Source: Calycina herbarum (taxonomy: Eukaryota > Ascomycota > Leotiomycetes > Helotiales > Pezizellaceae). From it: a stretch of DNA of 60,197 bases. The notes under the pieces were generated by a model. The model was not told the origin of the DNA. It made no database searches and worked only from the letters and a program-made list of their open reading frames with translations. How positions within the stretch are numbered: the stretch's first letter is position 1; each line of letters begins with the position of its first letter. The translations under genes and the position numbers were made by a program. Positions 44,135-55,590 of this stretch are shown here, piece by piece. Location: NCBI GenBank assembly GCA_001414485.1, contig LLEY01000267.1, positions 1 to 60,197 of the forward strand, written 5' to 3'.

Positions 44135-45886
44135 ATGGAGGAGAGCTCGTCCGCGAAGAAACGGGTGTCGAGGGGCAAATCGAGAACAGGCTGTCTCAAT
44201 TGCAAGTAAGTTGCACAGCTTCTGGTGCCGAATAAAACACTTACTAATCAATTGCGCTTATCGTAATCTAGACAACGAAGGAAAAAATGTGATGAAGAAA
44301 AACCGCAGTGCTGGCAATGTGTGAAACATGGTCACGTTTGCCAGTACTCGCAAGCTCGTGCGGTAGCCAGAAGGAACCTCCTTCCCATGCCTGGCACGAA
44401 TGACACGCCCCTAACTCCCACCCTTCGCAAGCAGAACGGAAATTTAACAAAAGTCATCACTCAGCCAAAAAACACTATTTTTTCCGACGATATGGAATAT
44501 CGATATTTCCAGCTTTTTTGTCGGGTTTCCACAGCGCAATTTGCCGGGTGTTTTGACTGCCCAGTTTGGAGCCATTTAATACTACAAGCCTCGGAACACG
44601 AGAAAACCTTGAGACGGGCAATGATTGCAATCGGCGCATTATATGCTACACTTGATAAAAATGAGTTGTCTCGAACTCCTCCTAAAACTGCCTTCGACCA
44701 ACATCACCTATTTGCGATCCGAACCTATGGAAGAACAGTTAACCAAATCAGGGTTGCAATTACGGAAAACGCCTATGACTTGAGATCTACCGTCTTCTCG
44801 TGTCTTCTGATGGTTTGCTTCGAAAGTTTGCATGGAAATTTCAATGCCGCCGTTACTCAAATGGAATCTGGACTGCGGCTGTTAGATCAGTGGACAAAAA
44901 ACAAAACCAAAGGAGATCGGAGTTCATCAAAGAGCCACAAGTCCAATATAGCTGTCCGCAGGTATAGCCGAGATGATATTGAGGTCGAGCTTGTCTGGAT
45001 GTTTGAAAATCTCAACCTACAGACAACTAGATTCATGGAAATTTCCCGTGTACGCTATCCAGAACTCAAGAAGATTCGCCTTCCTGACATGAGCATTGAC
45101 GGAAAACGGTTTATCAGCATGAAAGATGCCCGCGCAACGCTGTCTTCGATTCGTTCCAGGGTCCTAGACTTTACCTCCTCGTCGCCCTTCTTGCCGCCGG
45201 ATTTTAGCTTGGCTACTCCCGAAAATGATACACCCGGGGAAGATGGGAGAAGCAAGGATGCCGAATCTATAAAAATGGACTGTGAGGAAGCCTTGCTGCG
45301 ATGGCACAATTCTGCGTCACTTCTCATGAAACATGACCTTGAGTCCCGAGACAAAAAATCCTATTTAGGCGCAGTTTCCCTCCAAGTAAATTGGATTATT
45401 CTCAAAATTATTTTGGATTGCTCGCTCAACGACGAAATGAGCTATGATTCTCATCTCGACGAATTCGCGGAAATCCTTCGTCTCACCAAGATTCTTCTAG
45501 CTAACTTCAGTCCTCAAACTTGGTTCTCTTGCGATCTTGCACATGTCCACGCATTATACTTTACTAGGATGAAATGCAGAGATTTTGGCATAAGGAAAGA
45601 AGCTATATGCTTGTCATTGGAAAACATGAGGAAGTCTGACCCGGAGGGTTCGTGGAAAAATTCCATCACCGGTGTTATTTTGGCATTGGTCTTGAGAACT
45701 GAAGAGGAGGGGAGGGTTGATGGTATGGTACCACTGGGAAAGAGGGTAACGGTTGTGAATACAAGACTGGACAAAGAAACAGAGTCTGGGACTATAGAGT
45801 TTTTGATGGGAGATGGCCGGGTGATGATGAGACAGGTTCTAGCGCGGACGAAGGGTGTTTTAGAACCTTGTGTTCTAATTGAATAA
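44135..45886 (+). CDS. Zn2Cys6 fungal transcription factor
   Basis: Two exons, 44135-44205 and 44272-45886, with a 66-nt GT-AG intron (44206-44271) that falls inside the zinc cluster, a typical site. Product about 561 aa. The cluster is Cys20, Cys23, Cys30, Cys37, Cys40, Cys47 (CX2CX6CX6CX2CX6C) with the basic QRRKKCDEEKP between, binding two zinc ions to contact CGG-type DNA sites. An upstream basic run (KKRVSRGKSRTG) can act as a nuclear signal. The remainder is a helical regulatory region (HEKTLRRAMIAIGALYATLD, FSCLLMVCFESLHGNFNAAV) like those of many small fungal regulators with a fungal-specific (DUF3468-like) domain. An in-frame stop at 44090-44092 and the lack of an earlier ATG fix this start. 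No metabolic cluster adjoins it, so the target pathway cannot be deduced. Confidence 0.9.
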
Positions 45887-46629
45887 TAGCATTTTAGAAG
45901 AAAGACATTCCTCTTTTGGTGGATGTATAACTGGATAAAAACAGTTTCCCCCAGGGTACAGTAGAACCTGATACCCAGTTGAAAGTGAACATCGAGCGAA
46001 GGACTTCTGACTCAAGAAAAAGAACGTAATCAGACGACGCTTGACAGGCCAGCTCACGCTCATTTGAGCAAAATGGAAATCCACCTTCGGAAAAAGTTTT
46101 CGCTTGCATGAGAGAGATTCGTCGACGCTTCTTGGCCCAAAGCAGAGAAAAGTGAAGAGTAGCCAAAAATATTTGATTCTACCACTTGGAGAATCAAAAA
46201 GCAACAAAGATAAATGTCTTCTGCGTTGCCATTAGAAGGGCTGTTCAATTGTACTGCTGCGTTGAAGAACTTACCCGGGGCCAATGCATATATTATTTAG
46301 GAGTGAACTCTTGAAATTGGCAAGCATCGATTTACCACTAAACCACAAACGCTTTCACTCATCAACACTAATTCTTCCTATGTTTTACAGCTTGCCAAGT
46401 TCGCCGCTTTAGGGTGGGGTACCTTTCCTCCTTTTCCCCTGGTTCGCCGCTCACTAGCGCAGTTTGTCGTCCCCATATTACCCGCTTGACTTGATTTGTG
46501 CCCTTGCAGCCTCATCATGTGTGGGTTCGTAGCCTCAGGCTGCAACTATCACCTCAGCTGTACCCGAGCTCCGTCTACAATCGGCATTCCCAGCATCGAC
46601 GTTCTACGTTCTCGATAGGCTAGTCTGAA
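45887..46629. other. Intergenic region
   Basis: Normal composition. Minus-strand frames at 45875-46284 are short and overlap the regulator's 3' end, so I do not call them. The right half may hold the promoter of the former DUF7924 gene. Confidence 0.4.
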
Positions 46630-47100
46630 ATGACAAAAATAGTAATGGTTGCCGCTGCACCTTCCACCTCCGTCCATCAACCCAGCGGCAATATAAACCC
46701 ACCTGCCCCTCCTCCTTCCAGTCGATATGGCCCCGCTTTAAGTAAACCGAAACATCCAAAAAGTTGGGCGGCAACGCTCGATGCTAAAAGACAAAAGTAA
46801 GTAAGCAATTCACACCGGCTGTTTACTTTGACTGATCGTTAGTAGAAGCGCGGCTACAAGGTATCAAGAAAGAACGACCATAATTTTCTTCTCGTAAAAG
46901 TGCATGCTTACAACGCTTCAAGGATACGAATAACGAACCTAAATACCCACTTCCCTCCCTAAGTAGCAACACTCCCAATAAAGAGGCATGTTACTTTTCT
47001 CCTAATATGTAATAGAGCTAACTTAAGTTTCAATAGAATCGATCGGCCCCCGTGTAAGATAGAGATCGAAACCAAAAAAGAGCGTGAGAACCTGAAGAAC

Positions 47101-47341
47101 TGTCAGGACTTGTAGCAAATACTGATGAATTGAACTACAGAGGTGTCTATGTACAAGAAGATTCGATTGTCCTTTCTAAGCCAGAGTCCTTGCTAACTTA
47201 TATACTCAGTTAACTCATTCTAGAGGGTTCTGCCAAGGGTACTCTCGAAGGTTCTGTTACGTCCATGCGTTGCTAAGCGAGGTCACGTGAATGCGTCGCT
47301 GGAGTACTCCGAGACTTATTCCACGGGTGTAACCCTTGACA
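47101..47341 (-). repeat. 3' LTR of Gypsy E
   Basis: TGTCAGGACTTGTAGC to AACCCTTGACA, 241 bp. The pol stop codon (minus-strand TAA at 47342-47344) directly abuts the LTR, and the preceding GGAAGGGGGG doubles as the polypurine tract. Confidence 0.92.
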
Positions 47342-50300
47342 TTACCCCCCTTCCTGCTCTTGAAGGTAGGTGTCTAGGGCTACTGTGTCCTCTAACTCAG
47401 TAGCAGGTTCCCATGTTAGGTTTGCGTATCCTGTCCATTTAACCTTATACTCGAGTCGAGTACGAGAGCCTTTCCCTAGGAGCTTCTTTTACCGTTAACC
47501 TAGTATTCTTTCAACTTACTATTCTATAGTATCGTCTACTAATATTATAGGTGGTTGATCATCGTCTATAATTTAACTAGGCAGCGGGTCTGTAGCTGCT
47601 GGCCTTAATAAGTCTATATTAAAGACATTGTAGATACTAGGCGGGGTGTCTAGCCTATATATAGACGGGCTAATGACCTCGATAACTATGAACTTGGCAG
47701 ATCGAGCGTCTAGTTTCTTACTAGCCCTGTCTGTCTGTATATTCCGTAAGCTTAAGTAAACCTTGTCTCTAACCTTATACGTAGGAGCGGTATTCTGTGA
47801 ACGATTTGCTTAAGTCTCCTGGTCTTGTTGTGCCCTTACTATTGATGATTATACCCATTCTATAATAGCCTTAATCTTTGCTACTATTGCTTCGCCCTTT
47901 TGAATTAGTGTTTTTGTGTTTACGGGTGCTATAACGTCTGTCAAGGGGTCGATAGTCCGTAACGGATAGCCGTGGCTGAGTTGGAAGGGGCTTATACCTG
48001 TTAATGTTAAATCCCGTCCGTTAAAAGCTAGCTGTACTACTAGCAGCCAGTCGGCCCAGTCGTCCTAAGCTATATTAATCCACTGCTGTAGAAGCGTCTC
48101 GACTTCAGCATTTGCCCGTTCCGTTAACCCGTCAGTTTGTAGATGGAAGGCTATAGAGATCCGTCGTTTAATCTGTAAGAAGTTACAAAGCGTCTTCCAT
48201 GCTTGTCCAATGAATTACAGGCCCCTATCAGATACTATTGCTCTTGGTAGTCCATGTAAGCTATAGTGTATAGTAATGAATAAGCGAGCAAATTCCTCCG
48301 ATAATATAGTCGAGTTATAAGCCACAAGGAGCACCCCTTTGCCTAAACGGTCCGTAAACACTGCTATTATATCAGAGCCTTTACTTATAGGTAGTGGTCT
48401 AATAAAGTCGACAGAGATCTCCTGCTATTACTGCTTAGGAATTAGTAACAGACGAAGCAGGCCTTGTTTACAATCCCTCTAGACCTTGGTACGTCTACAA
48501 ACTCCACAGTTACGGATAAACTACTTAACTATAGTCTGTAGGTTTGGCTAGAAGAACTCCCTTGAGACTATTACAATTGTCCCGTTCTTGCTAGGATGGC
48601 CCGTAAGTATAGAATCATAGAGTTCCTATATAATTGTAGTCCGTAGCAGCTTATAGTCGGGGACCTATAGTCTGCCTCTAAACCGTAAATCACCGTTCTT
48701 ATTAACTAAGCAGTTAGAGACAGAGACTTTGACTAGAGAAGCGAGGTCTGCTAGAAACACCCTATCTCCTTAGTAGACAGTGTCTATAAGACGCCTAAAG
48801 TCCTTGTCCTATACCTTTCCCTCTTCCCAGAGGTTCCGTAGTTGGTCTATAAACGCTTGCTACGTCGCTACGTCGCTTACTTGATTCCTCCCGTTTGCTA
48901 ACACTACTGCTAGCCGTATAGTATTTCCTTAAATCATTCTGTCCAGAATCAGTTATACCATCCTATAATTAAGGCGTTCATCTCCCTCCTCTAGAAGGTC
49001 CTGGTCCCTCCTTATTAGTGCATCTGGTAGTCCTCCCTCTTTGCCTAGGCAGTATTAGATAATTAGGTTAAACTTGCTAAGTATTAACTGCCACTGCATT
49101 TGTCTTTCGGACAGTTTATAGACTATTATAAAGTACTTAAGATTCTTATAATCTATAAGTACCGTAAACTGCCTAACACTTTTTAACTCCGCTTCCTATT
49201 CCTTAAGGCAACGAATAATAGCTAACAACTCTTTGTCATATATTAGGTAATTGTATTCAGCAGGTGCGTGTTTCTTTAAGAAGAAGGCTACAGGCCGTAA
49301 GACGCTATTCTTTACTTAAGAGAGCACGCCTCCTAAGCAATATCTAGAGGAGTCTGTCTCTAGGACCGTCTCGTAATCTAGGTCAAACTAAGCCAATACT
49401 AGGGCCTCTGTAAAGGCCTGCTTTAACTGTTCGAAGGCTCTATTCGCTTCGTCTATCTATTAAAAGAATATATCCTTTTTAACAAGTCTATAAAGAGGAG
49501 CTATAATCCGTGAAAAGTCCTTAATAAACTGTCGATAGAAATTCGCAAATCCTAGGAAGCTAAGGACGTCTTTTGCTGTTATTAGTGCTTTCCAATCTAT
49601 AATAGCCTATATTTTAGCTAGGTCTATCTATAAACCTTTCCCTACTTCTATAATAAACCTAAGGTACTTTATAGACTATACTTTAAATTCGTACTTATTA
49701 ATATTAAGCTATAGCCTAGCATCTTAAAGCCTTTGTATTACTTTATAGACATGCTTGCGGTGCTGGTTATAAGTGCTGTCTATAAAGACTAAGACATCGT
49801 TGATATATGCTGAGACAAAGTCGTCTAAGAACTCTTAAAGCGTATGATTAATATACTACTAGAAAGTGCTAGGAGCATTTATAAGTCTAAAAGGGGTAAT
49901 AAGCTATTTAAAAAGCCTAAAGCGTGTCTGGAAAGCCGTTTTCTACTTGTCTTCCTCCTTAATCTATATCTTATGAAAGGTAGTAATAACATCTATTTTT
50001 ATAAACTACTTAGCTTTCCTGATCTGGTTAAGTGTTTCTTAGATTAAAGGTAAAGGGTAGCGGTCCTTATAGGTTAACTTATTCAGTGCTCGGTAGTTGT
50101 AATAGAACTGTAGACCCCCTCCTAGCTTCTGTACGAAAAGTACTAGCGTAGCTGCTGGAGAGTTGCTTACTCGAATAAATTCCTTATCTAGTAACTCTGT
50201 TAGGGTTTTATAGAGTACTAACAGCTCGTCTTGTAATATGTTATAGAGTAGCCCCTAGGGGACTGTTTCTTCTAATCCGTTTTTAGTCTATAAGAGCTCG

Positions 50301-50950
50301 ATACTGTAATTAATTCCTTTACGATATACTAGTAACTTATTTACTTCCTTCCTATTAAATGCTAGATAGAATTCTAGGCTAATCTAGCTAGGTAGCTTCG
50401 TCCGTAGGTCTGTATACTTCTTTTCCGCTAAGGCTTTTGTAATATCTATAAGGCTTGTTATAAAGACCTATAGCTTCTGTTTTCGATCTGTAAGAAAGTG
50501 GAAGACGGCCGCGCTTACTTGCTTGTAGGAGTAAGACTTTTCTAGCTTACTATAAACTTCTAACCTAGAGTCTTAGAAGAGTAAGCATCCCTTAGTAGCG
50601 TTAAGTAAAGCTCGCTCTCTCCTTAACTAAGATTTTCCTAGAATCATTTTATAACCCTCGATCTTAGGGACTATGTAAGCATAAACCCGTTTCTGCTGGT
50701 GGCCTCTAATGTCTATGCTAAAAGATACTGCTTAGGATATAGTATCCTCTGATACTCCTTCTACTAACTGTAAATGCTTTAGTATGATTTATATATAAGA
50801 GAGCTGATAGTAATAGATAAAACGGTCTAAAACAATTCTATAGACTAAATACCCTAAATCTACTAAGGCTTATAAAGTAGCTACTCTATTTACTAAAGCT
50901 GATATAAGAAGAGGTTTCTCGTCTATATATTCCTACTTAAAATGTCTCTA
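47342..50950 (-). pseudogene. Gypsy E pol: protease, reverse transcriptase, RNase H, integrase, chromodomain
   Basis: Read leftwards: reverse transcriptase palm with FVSAYINDVLVFIDSTYNQH (a YxDD-box variant: YINDVLVF) near 49810, thumb and FLGFANFYRQFIKDFSRII near 49540, RNase H ([31 protein letters not shown]) near 49300-49220, integrase zinc finger (TGHPGKNGT...CGVCRRTK) near 48590-48490, core (IAVFTDRLGK, IVSDRGLQFIGQAW, TDGLTERANAEVE) near 48370-48080, and a C-terminal chromodomain (YKVKWTGYANLTWEPATELE) near 47430-47370. TAG/TAA codons at several Gln/Trp positions make it non-functional as it stands. Confidence 0.85.
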
Positions 50951-51099
50951 AGTATCTATTACTAATAACTCCCTTCGTCGCCCCTGCCTATGCTTTCTAA
51001 CAGGAGCCACTAGTTTTCTGAATCTGAGGAGACATTACCGTCTTCTTCTTCTAATTCTAGCGCTACTTCCTTAACCTCTGCCTTCTGTTTATAGACTGA

Positions 51100-51990
51100 A
51101 TCCGCTGTTATAGGTCGCCTTAGTAGTCTATACGGACATTCTTGAACAAAATAACCAGTAGCTCTGTAGCGAAGACAGCGACTAGTACGAGCACGGTTGC
51201 TTCGTTCTTCCTAGGATACCCATTTAGCACGCTTAGTGCTAGTTGTTAAGACTTTAGTAGGTGCCGGTTCTTAATCTATGCCCTCTACGGATGCCTTATA
51301 GGTGACTTTCGGTCTGTTAGTGATATTACCGCTTGTTACCTGCTGTATAGTATCCGTCGAGCGTTTCTAAGAGGTCTGTGGTGTTTCTAGGAGAGTCTGG
51401 GCCCTAGATCTTGATGTTCGAGCTTTATAAGCCCTTAAGCAGTCGTCTGTTTCTTTAATAATAGAGTAGTAAGACTCGAAGTTAGGTTAAGAAGGAACTG
51501 TGATCATCGCCTTAACTAACTCGTTGCTAAGGATTCGGTTAAGAGACACCTTTTTTACGTCGTCTGGCTAAGATCCTCCTCTAGACTCTATAAGCAGGGC
51601 TTGCTATTCTGTAAAGACCTCTAGGAATGGTCTTAAGCCCTGGTAGAAGGATTCTAGCTTTCGTTATACTCTTTCCTTGGCCTACGGGTCTCTAAACACA
51701 AACTCTACTTGACCTAAGAAATCACTGCTATTGGCTAGCTCTGGCTTGCCCTGTTCCCGTACCTATGCTTCTATTCTACGGAGCGCCTTGCCCTGTAAGG
51801 ATCTGTTAAGTGCCTAAAACTTAACGTATTTAGTATATTTATAGTAGTCGACTTCGATTTTAGCTCGTACTTGTTATAACTAAGCTTCTAGCTTGTCTAA
51901 GTCTCCATAGAATTCCAGTAGCGGAGGAAGAGATTTCCCAGGTTTATTATCGTTGTAGATCATCTGTAAGCGAGCTTCCTTATCCTTCTT
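51100..51990 (-). pseudogene. Gypsy E gag relic
   Basis: A gag-like helical frame with a degraded zinc knuckle near 51190-51120 (RCLRYRATGYFVQECPYR, where CxxC...H...C would be expected). Contains RIP stops. The boundary with protease is not certain. Confidence 0.6.
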
Positions 51991-52161
51991 TTACTCGTTT
52001 ATAATCCGTAGACGATCGTCCTCTTAGGCAGATATTAACTAATTCCGCTGCTCTTAAACATACTATAGGAACTAGGCGGGTAGCTAATTCGGTATACCGC
52101 CTTCTTATAGTTCTCCTATTGTCTGTAAGTTCTGTAAATGCTATGAAATAGCCTATAAGTT

Positions 52162-52320
52162 CTAGTATTGTTATAAAGGCCCGATGTGTTCTAGTATTAC
52201 CAAAATAGCCCAATGTATTCCAGTGTTGCTATAAAGGCCCGTTATGTTCTAGTGTTACTAAAATGGCCTAATATGTTCTAGTATTGCTGTAAAGGCCCGT
52301 TATTCTAGTGTTAGTTTAAG
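52162..52320. repeat. 29-bp tandem repeats in the Gypsy E leader
   Basis: About 5.4 units alternating between CTAGTATTGTTATAAAGGCC-type and CTAGTATTACCAAAATAGCC-type sequences, each 29 bp. It lies between the 5' LTR and gag, where packaging or translation signals of retrotransposons are expected; function not shown. Confidence 0.8.
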
Positions 52321-52332
52321 AATCGAATCTAA

Positions 52333-52573
52333 TGTTAGGACTTGTAGCAAATACTAATGAATTAAACTACAGAGGTGTCTATGTATAAGAAGATTCGATT
52401 GTCCTTTCTAAGCCAGAGTCCTTGCTAACTTATATACTTAGTTAACTTATTCTAGAGGGTTCTGCCAAGGGTACTCTCGAAGGTTCTGTTACGTCCATGC
52501 GTTGCCAAGCGAGGTCACGTGAATGCGTCGCTGGAGTACTCCGAGACTTATTCCACGGGTGTAACCCTTGACA
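52333..52573 (-). repeat. 5' LTR of Gypsy E
   Basis: 241 bp, TGTTAGGACTTGTAGC to AACCCTTGACA; carries six of the seven CpA-to-TpA differences that separate the two LTRs. Confidence 0.92.
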
Positions 52574-54007
52574 AGAACCACCTATTCGCGCTCTATCTAA
52601 GCGACTGCGTAGATCTGTTATATACTCGGCTTTTAGGGATATATTTGATAATCTAGCGATGGACGGTGTCGTTGATAATAAGGTTAATCCAATCGCGTAT
52701 TAGATTAAGAAGAAAAGGTGGCCTAAGGAATGCTCGATCAAGACGAGCAGGATAGGAAGGATTTCGAAAACGACAGCTGGTTTAAGAAATATTAAGAGCC
52801 AAAGAACAACATAAGTCACTTACTTACAAGGAAGAAGTCAACATCCTCTATTCGTAGTAAACAATCGAAAGCTAGCTCTGGCTCTACTACGCCCAGCGAT
52901 CAAAAGCAAAGGGAAATCAAAAGTTCCCTATACAAAGATCTACGGTATAAGACTTTACTTGTAACCAAAGGCAGCTTCATAGACGAGTCTAATTTAGGGA
53001 TTACAAGCAAAAGCAAAGCCGACTATCTGACACTCCTTAGCGCGGAGCAACTAGTTCCCAATAACTCTTTATTTTGCGACAACCTATTCAAATCAACTTG
53101 TCGGAACATACAAGACAGAAATAAGACCAGGGTCATCCAGGATATCTCACTCCTGATTGTTCCTTCTGCAAAAACACTGGTCACATACGGCGCCACCAAC
53201 CTTCAGTGCCTAATCGAGAGTACTAACGAAGGCTGGAACAATTCCATCCCTGTGACTAAGACTCGTCCACAACCAGATTATTCTGTAGGATTCAAGCGGG
53301 AGGCATTCACAGAAGATCAGCTTAAAAGGCTTAAGCCTTTCGTCGGCGATCTTACAGATACGTCTTTCTTTATAGCTACGTACTACATATACTTCCCGTT
53401 CTTAACCTGCGAAGTAAAGTGCAGCGCTGCAGCACTTAATGTCGCAGACCGACAAAATGCTTACAGTATAACAATGGCGGTGAGGGGTATTATCGAACTC
53501 TTCAGACTCGTAAAACGTGAAAAGGAGCTTCACCGTGAGATTCTCGCCTTCTCAATTTCGCATAATCACAAAACAATTAGAATCTATAGCTATTATCCTA
53601 TGTTCGATAGCAACAAGACCATCTTCTACCGCCATCCAATCCGTAAATTCGACTTCATGGAACTAGACAGCAAAGAGAAATGGACGGCATACAAATTCAT
53701 CAAGAATGTGTACGATATATAGATGCCGACTCACTTGCAAAGAATCTGCTTAGTTATCAATGAGTTAACACCCGAACTGGATTTTGAGGTCTCACAGTAA
53801 TCTAAGCCAGGGGAATCTAGACTTTCACAGGGTTTAGACAGCCATCATCTCTCTAGCCAATTAAGTCATAATACCGAGTCTCTAGAAGCCGACAGCCAAT
53901 CAAGCTATGTTAGTTCGCGAGACGTTACCCCCAACACTTCCCTGTCTCGGGGGATCGACGGGAAAGCATTTAAAAAGCGCTGTTTGAAGATGGGAATGCT
54001 TTCATAG

Positions 54008-55046
54008 TGATCGGCTGTTTGGGAGAGGAGGTAAATATATAAGCGAGGTTAGGACTAGGAGCATTGTTTACTAGTTTTAGGGAAACCTATATGATACAAT
54101 GATATCGATGAAAATAACTGATTTATATGCTTAACCCCGTAGTTGATTGATCCAAGACTCTGCTAGGAGTAGCAAGTAGATGAGGAACCTCTCCTTCTTT
54201 CCCCTCCTATCTCTTCCCCCGCCCGTTCTCCCATCTGATATATACAGCTTCAGTTCACTTCATCATTCAGTTAAAGACGCTCAGTTAGTTTCTCGGCTCG
54301 CAAGGGGATCGAGCTGCTTACTGTCTATATCCGGGGGAAGGCTATTCGACCCTAGGACTATGTTTTTTCTTATATGCCAGCACCTGCTCAACCTCGCTAC
54401 TATACTTGTGTGCACGAGCTCATAATAATATCGAATAATACCTTCAAAGGAGCAAATTATTTCTTTAGATCACTGATTATATCTTGACTATTTTTGTAAA
54501 ATCCATAGTGTTTAGTATAGAGGACCGATGGCTAGAGCCTAACCTCTTTAACAGATCGCTAAGGATTTTGTTTTAGGATATATTACATCAATGAAATCTT
54601 TTTAAATACATCGTGATAAAGACTAAGGTTACAGCCCTAGCAAGGTTTAACTACTTCTGAATACCAGATGTAATAGTAGAAGAATTTCATCTAAAGTCAA
54701 CTTTCTAATAGGGAACAAGTAGAGGGTTGTAGTAAGTAATAACCATGTAGAGACCGTAAAGAATAGTATTATAGTATATTTCAGAACTCACAGACTAAGA
54801 GCGTAAATCTATTTACTAATCAACTACTCTCTTACAAACAAATTCATATATCAAAAGCCATGCTTCTACCTTCGAAATCAACTCTCTCCTTCAAAGCTTT
54901 TTACACTTTCGAATCCTAACAACTTTGCTCGACATACGACCAATCCCGGGCGACCCATCCAGGATGAACACAAACCGAAGACTGCTTCCCCTCAAGCAAA
55001 TTAAGCCAAACCAACTAAACATTTTAAACATTATCCTCTAAACAGA
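54008..55046. other. Gene-poor interval
   Basis: Moderately AT-rich, partly decayed sequence without a recognisable gene or repeat. A frame at 54180-54425 lacks support and is probably chance. Confidence 0.45.
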
Positions 55047-55590
55047 TCATTCAGTTTTCATCCATTCTCGAAACTCTCCCACATAAAAAGATTCCCCGTC
55101 GATAAATCTACGTTCCCGACTGTCATCTGTAGCACTAAAGCCCGAGCCAATGTTTTGCAAGTCTCTTTCGAAAATATTTGAGCAAAGACGCCCAGCAATA
55201 AGATTCCGGGGCCCTGCCTAACCAAAGCGGATGATCTTAGTCAGATCAAAAACCATGGTTTCCGTATATATTGTACGACCTCCTAGGAGTATACGAAGAC
55301 TGCTGAGACATGGTAGCTCGGAAAGTGCCTCTACATCCCGTTGTGGTATGTCACCATACATATCCGTGCCTATGACAATCTGCTGGAGCTTTTCGGGATG
55401 CCCTTCTCCTATGGCTTCGAATGAACGCTGAATACCGTACTCAAGCGCCGGGAAATGAATGTGTCAATAGTGAAATTGACATAACAAGAAACTGACTTTG
55501 CGTAGCTTCCTTGCAGTGAAGCAGCCATAGTGTTCGATGAGGGTTATCTCTAGAAATCTAAGGATTTGAGAGAAACAGAAGGTTCATCTG
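55047..55590 (-). pseudogene. Relic of a leucine-rich (F-box-like?) protein gene
   Basis: A minus-strand frame from about 55450 to TGA 55047-55049 reads PEKLQQIVIGTDMYGDIPQR, LSELPCLSSLRILLGGRTIY and RRFIDGESFYVGEFREWMKT, with one internal TAG at 55218-55220 (RFG-AGPRN, Trp likely). Upstream, 55590-55500 gives FLEITLIEHYGCFTARKLRK before a possible intron. The Leu-rich, comparison-type wording of residues is like the C-terminal part of fungal F-box proteins, which is a guess. No start codon is identified. Confidence 0.45.

Larger units (their letters stand above)
47101..52573 (-). mobile_element. Gypsy E: full-length chromovirus LTR retrotransposon, lightly RIPped
   Basis: 5473 bp, with 241-bp LTRs at 47101-47341 (3') and 52333-52573 (5') and a perfect target duplication AGAAC (47096-47100, 52574-52578). 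On the minus strand, in order: leader with 29-bp repeats, gag (about 51950-51100), protease and pol (50950-47342). The two LTRs differ at only seven positions, all CpA-to-TpA changes. It is thus younger than the other Gypsy elements here, but the coding frames already carry numerous TAG/TAA. Confidence 0.92.
46630..54007 (+). pseudogene. DUF7924-type gene, split by Gypsy E and mutated
   Basis: A possible first exon starts at 46630 (MTKIVMVAAAPSTSVHQPSG) and reaches a GTAAGT donor at 46796. A further piece ends at 47100, where Gypsy E is inserted. After the element the gene resumes at 52574: LSKRLRRSVIYSAFRDIFDN, DGVVDNKVNPIAY-IKKKRW, a frameshift near 52730, then a long open stretch 52796-53719 with the conserved core RVIQDISLLIVPSAKTL, TRPQPDYSVGFKREAF, FPFLTCEVKCSAAALNVADR, YRHPIRKFDF and KEKWTAYKFIKNVYDI. 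It ends at 54005-54007. In-frame stops: TAG 52701, TAA 52793, TAG 53720 (Trp in relatives, VYDxWMP), TAA 53798; and ATA 52811 where relatives have Met. I place it in the DUF7924 family from memory; function unknown. The longest intact piece is 53252-53722. Confidence 0.75.

Noticed and set aside
45875..46284. Minus-strand frames of 74-110 codons after the Zn2Cys6 gene
   Set aside because: Overlap each other in different frames and the 3' end of the regulator; more likely its 3' untranslated region.
49844..50047. 67-codon plus-strand frame
   Set aside because: Antisense to Gypsy E reverse transcriptase; no independent support.
54180..54425. 81-codon plus-strand frame
   Set aside because: No signal peptide of convincing form, no family, and surrounding DNA is decayed.
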